From Bacteroidales bacterium UBA2287 (lineage in GTDB: Bacteria; Bacteroidota; Bacteroidia; Bacteroidales; Tenuifilaceae), in assembly GCA_002345675.1 (NCBI GenBank), contig DDWL01000002.1, forward strand, positions 25,857-89,856: a stretch of DNA of 64,000 bases, given 5' to 3'. The position numbers were made by a program, and so were the translations under genes. Positions 62,132-64,000 of this stretch are shown here, in pieces (the stretch's first letter is position 1; every line of letters begins with the position of its first letter). Below the pieces are notes generated by a model that was given only the letters and a program-made list of their open reading frames with translations, ran no database searches and was not told the origin of the DNA.

Positions 62132-62328
62132 AGCCCGCATTGTATCCTTAAAGAGTTTGGGGAACTCAACATTATTAAAACTGGAGTAGGACTTAGGTTA
62201 ATGTAGAACAGGCCTTAATCTGGCTCGCCAGATTCAGTTTTTCTGACGTTGGAAGTTCGAAGTTAACGGCCACTCCAACCATTACTATTTGGGGTTTCCT
62301 CCAAATATTAAGGATTACAATGCGGGCT
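62132..62328 (+). ncRNA. ssrS: 6S RNA
   Basis: A ~197-base RNA closed by a long terminal stem: 62132-62151 pairs with 62308-62328 (20 bp with one bulged base). Internal hairpins include ATTTGG/CCAAAT at 62287-62306, and a large open central region is left. It ends in a T-rich tract that serves as terminator. Length, long closing stem, central bubble and location after zapA match 6S RNA, which sequesters housekeeping RNA polymerase. No promoter box is evident, so it may be cut from the zapA transcript. Confidence 0.85.
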
Positions 62329-62429
62329 TTTTTATTTTTTGATGATTATGTTAAGGTAAACTTTATAGTGTTTTCGGTGTTCTTTAGTTAAGATTTTTAA
62401 TTTGTTCATTCACATTTTGTTACTATATA

Positions 62430-62520
62430 CGTTGCAAGCCATTATGAATTATTGGTCGCAACTTGCAAGCCCTCAATTGGAGGTTTTTTTAATTAATAAA
62501 CCAATGCTCGGCTTGCAACC
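62430..62520 (+). promoter_or_regulatory. Structured leader of rny
   Basis: GTTGCAAGCC at 62431-62440 and TTGCAAGCC at 62463-62471 can each pair with GGCTTGCAAC at 62510-62519. Between them lies CCTC/GAGG with a T7 run (62471-62490), a weak terminator. The second copy forms a longer hairpin to 62518 through ATTGG/CCAAT. The alternative pairings resemble an attenuator. The rest of the gap 62341-62549 is AT-rich. Confidence 0.5.
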
Positions 62521-62549
62521 AGTTGTTTCACTTATAAATACTTATTAAA

Positions 62550-64000
62550 ATGTTAATCACAATAATAGCAGCCGTTTCGGCCCTCCTTGCAGGGTTGTTA
62601 GTCGGATATTTTTTATGGAATTTGTTACTCAGCAAAAAAAAGGAGTCGATTGTCCGCGAAGCTGAATCGGAAGCCGAAGTTCTTCGAAAAGAGAAAATTC
62701 TTCAGGCTAAAGAAAAGTTTTTAGAGCTTAAAAATGAGCACGAACGAGTTTTTGCCGATAGAAACAATAAACTTGTTCAGTCCGAAAACAAATTTAAACA
62801 AAAGGAAACTCTGATTACTCAAAAACTTGAAGAGACTCAGCGAAAACAAAAAGAGGTTGATACAATTCGCGAAAGTCTTTCAACACAAATTGAAATAGTT
62901 GATAAGCGTACCGAAGAGTTAGAACGTCTTCATAAATTACAGGTCGAAAAACTTGAGACACTATCAGGTCTTTCGGGCGAGGAGGCTAAAAATCAGCTAA
63001 TCGAATCGCTTAAAGCCGAAGCTAGAACCGAGGCCATGTCGTACATTAACGAAATAATGGATGAGGCCAAAATGACAGCAACAAAAGATGCGAAAAAGAT
63101 TGTTGTTCAAACAATACAGCGTGTTGCCAGCGAATCGGCAATCGAAAACTCGGTTACCGTTTTTCATATCGATTCTGACGAGATTAAGGGTAGAATTATT
63201 GGCCGTGAAGGCCGAAATATTCGTGCGCTCGAAGCAGCTACTGGAGTCGAAATTATTGTCGACGATACTCCCGAGGCCATTATCCTTTCAGCCTTCGATC
63301 CCGTTCGTCGCGAAGTTGCTCGGCTTGCACTTCACCAACTTGTAACCGATGGCCGTATTCACCCTGCACGTATCGAAGAAATTGTGCTGAAAACACAAAA
63401 GCAAGTTGAGGAAGAGATAATTGAAATAGGAAAGCGTACTGCAATCGACCTTGGTATTCATGGTTTGCATCCTGAGTTAATTCGTATAGTTGGCAAAATG
63501 AAGTACCGCTCGTCGTATGGCCAAAATTTGCTGCAACACTCGCGCGAAGTTGCTAACCTTTGTGCCATTATGGCAACCGAACTTGGCCTTAACGCTAAGC
63601 TGGCCAAAAGAGCAGGGCTATTACACGATATTGGAAAAGTACCCGACGATGAGCCCGAATTGCCACACGCAATTCTTGGTATGAAGTTGGCCGAGAAGTA
63701 CAAAGAGAAACCCGAAATTTGCAACGCCATTGGCTCGCACCATGACGAGGTTGAAATGGCAACTCTTATAGCACCAATTGTTCAGGTTTGCGATGCAATA
63801 TCGGGTGCACGCCCAGGCGCTCGTCGCGAGGTTGTTGAGTCGTACATTAAGAGGTTAAAGGAAATGGAAGACTTAGCGCTTAACCATCCTGGTGTTCTTA
63901 AAACCTATGCCATTCAGGCTGGTAGAGAGTTAAGGGTTATTGTTGGAAGCGAAAAAGTATCGGACGAGGAGGCAGCAAATCTTTCGTACGAAATAGCTAA
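62550..64000 (+). CDS. rny: Ribonuclease Y, 3' end beyond the window
   Basis: The open frame from ATG 62550 continues to the window end (483 codons visible of about 520). It has an N-terminal membrane helix ([15 protein letters not shown]), a long coiled coil to about residue 195, a KH domain with [10 protein letters not shown] near residue 210, and the HD domain with L-L-H-D-I-G-K near residue 355. RNase Y starts mRNA decay at the membrane. The start is well defined after the leader structure. Confidence 0.95.
   Translation, partial: MLITIIAAVSALLAGLLVGYFLWNLLLSKKKESIVREAESEAEVLRKEKILQAKEKFLELKNEHERVFADRNNKLVQSENKFKQKETLITQKLEETQRKQKEVDTIRESLSTQIEIVDKRTEELERLHKLQVEKLETLSGLSGEEAKNQLIESLKAEARTEAMSYINEIMDEAKMTATKDAKKIVVQTIQRVASESAIENSVTVFHIDSDEIKGRIIGREGRNIRALEAATGVEIIVDDTPEAIILSAFDPVRREVARLALHQLVTDGRIHPARIEEIVLKTQKQVEEEIIEIGKRTAIDLGIHGLHPELIRIVGKMKYRSSYGQNLLQHSREVANLCAIMATELGLNAKLAKRAGLLHDIGKVPDDEPELPHAILGMKLAEKYKEKPEICNAIGSHHDEVEMATLIAPIVQVCDAISGARPGARREVVESYIKRLKEMEDLALNHPGVLKTYAIQAGRELRVIVGSEKVSDEEAANLSYEIA

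Noticed and set aside
62341..62549. A small protein gene before rny
   Set aside because: No frame with a reasonable start and length; the region is better explained as structured leader.

Overview
The window is a stretch of chromosome from a Bacteroidota bacterium, most likely a free-living or anaerobic member of the Bacteroidales. The evidence is: about twenty matches to the Bacteroidota -7 promoter box TAnnTTTG placed just upstream of genes; many Cys-lipobox lipoproteins; a type IX secretion (T9SS) C-terminal sorting domain; Bacteroidota-typical families (DUF4465, DUF3108, DUF3822, DUF368, TlpA-like thioredoxins); and a low-GC, AT-rich intergenic style. No phage, integrase or CRISPR array is visible. 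I could not run any search, so family names come from motif and sequence recognition.

Layout. 0-12.8 kb: a ParE-type toxin/antitoxin pair, recF-DUF721, ndk, then an nrnA-FKBP operon with four successive FKBP-type lipoproteins, an RsmI-like methyltransferase, a BASS-like transporter, an MBL hydrolase, a D-threonine-aldolase-like PLP enzyme, a K+/H+ antiporter and a hemerythrin. 12.9-15.9 kb: a cobalamin riboswitch in front of a surface-protein operon (DUF4465 lipoprotein, an FGE-fold protein without the catalytic cysteine, and a nearly stand-alone T9SS sorting domain). 16-24.5 kb: a MntA/HepT pair whose HepT is broken by one in-frame stop, argS, PAP2, a membrane AraC regulator with a twin 26-bp operator before a DUF6448 gene, DUF2200 and a gluzincin peptidase. 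24.5-36 kb: DUF368 and DUF3108 genes, a YadA-head-like repeat protein, a 77-bp tandem repeat array, a hybrid histidine kinase, a BtuF-C-D-like ABC importer and a TlpA-like protein.

36-48.6 kb: an S9 peptidase, an Rpn-family nuclease flanked by two octamer minisatellites, an Asp/Glu racemase, a large cation/proton antiporter with a cyclic-nucleotide-binding-like tail, a TIGR03915-like protein, an SDR, a cold-shock protein, a SlyD-like FKBP, a dicarboxylate symporter, rsmD and DUF3822. 48.6-64 kb: a RecD-like helicase, a dCache-HAMP-GAF sensor with no output domain, msrA, a thioesterase, a TetR regulator, tRNA-Arg(ACG), rplS, a C69 dipeptidase, anmK, an M23 peptidase, a coiled-coil gene, zapA, a 6S RNA and the 5' part of rny.

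The most interesting points are the B12-riboswitch surface locus with a free T9SS sorting domain, the structured leader of rny beside the 6S RNA, the AraC twin operator, the nonsense-interrupted HepT, and several minisatellite families (heptamer, octamer, 77-mer with an 11-bp palindrome) in intergenic regions. Most of the window is otherwise ordinary core Bacteroidota chromosome.
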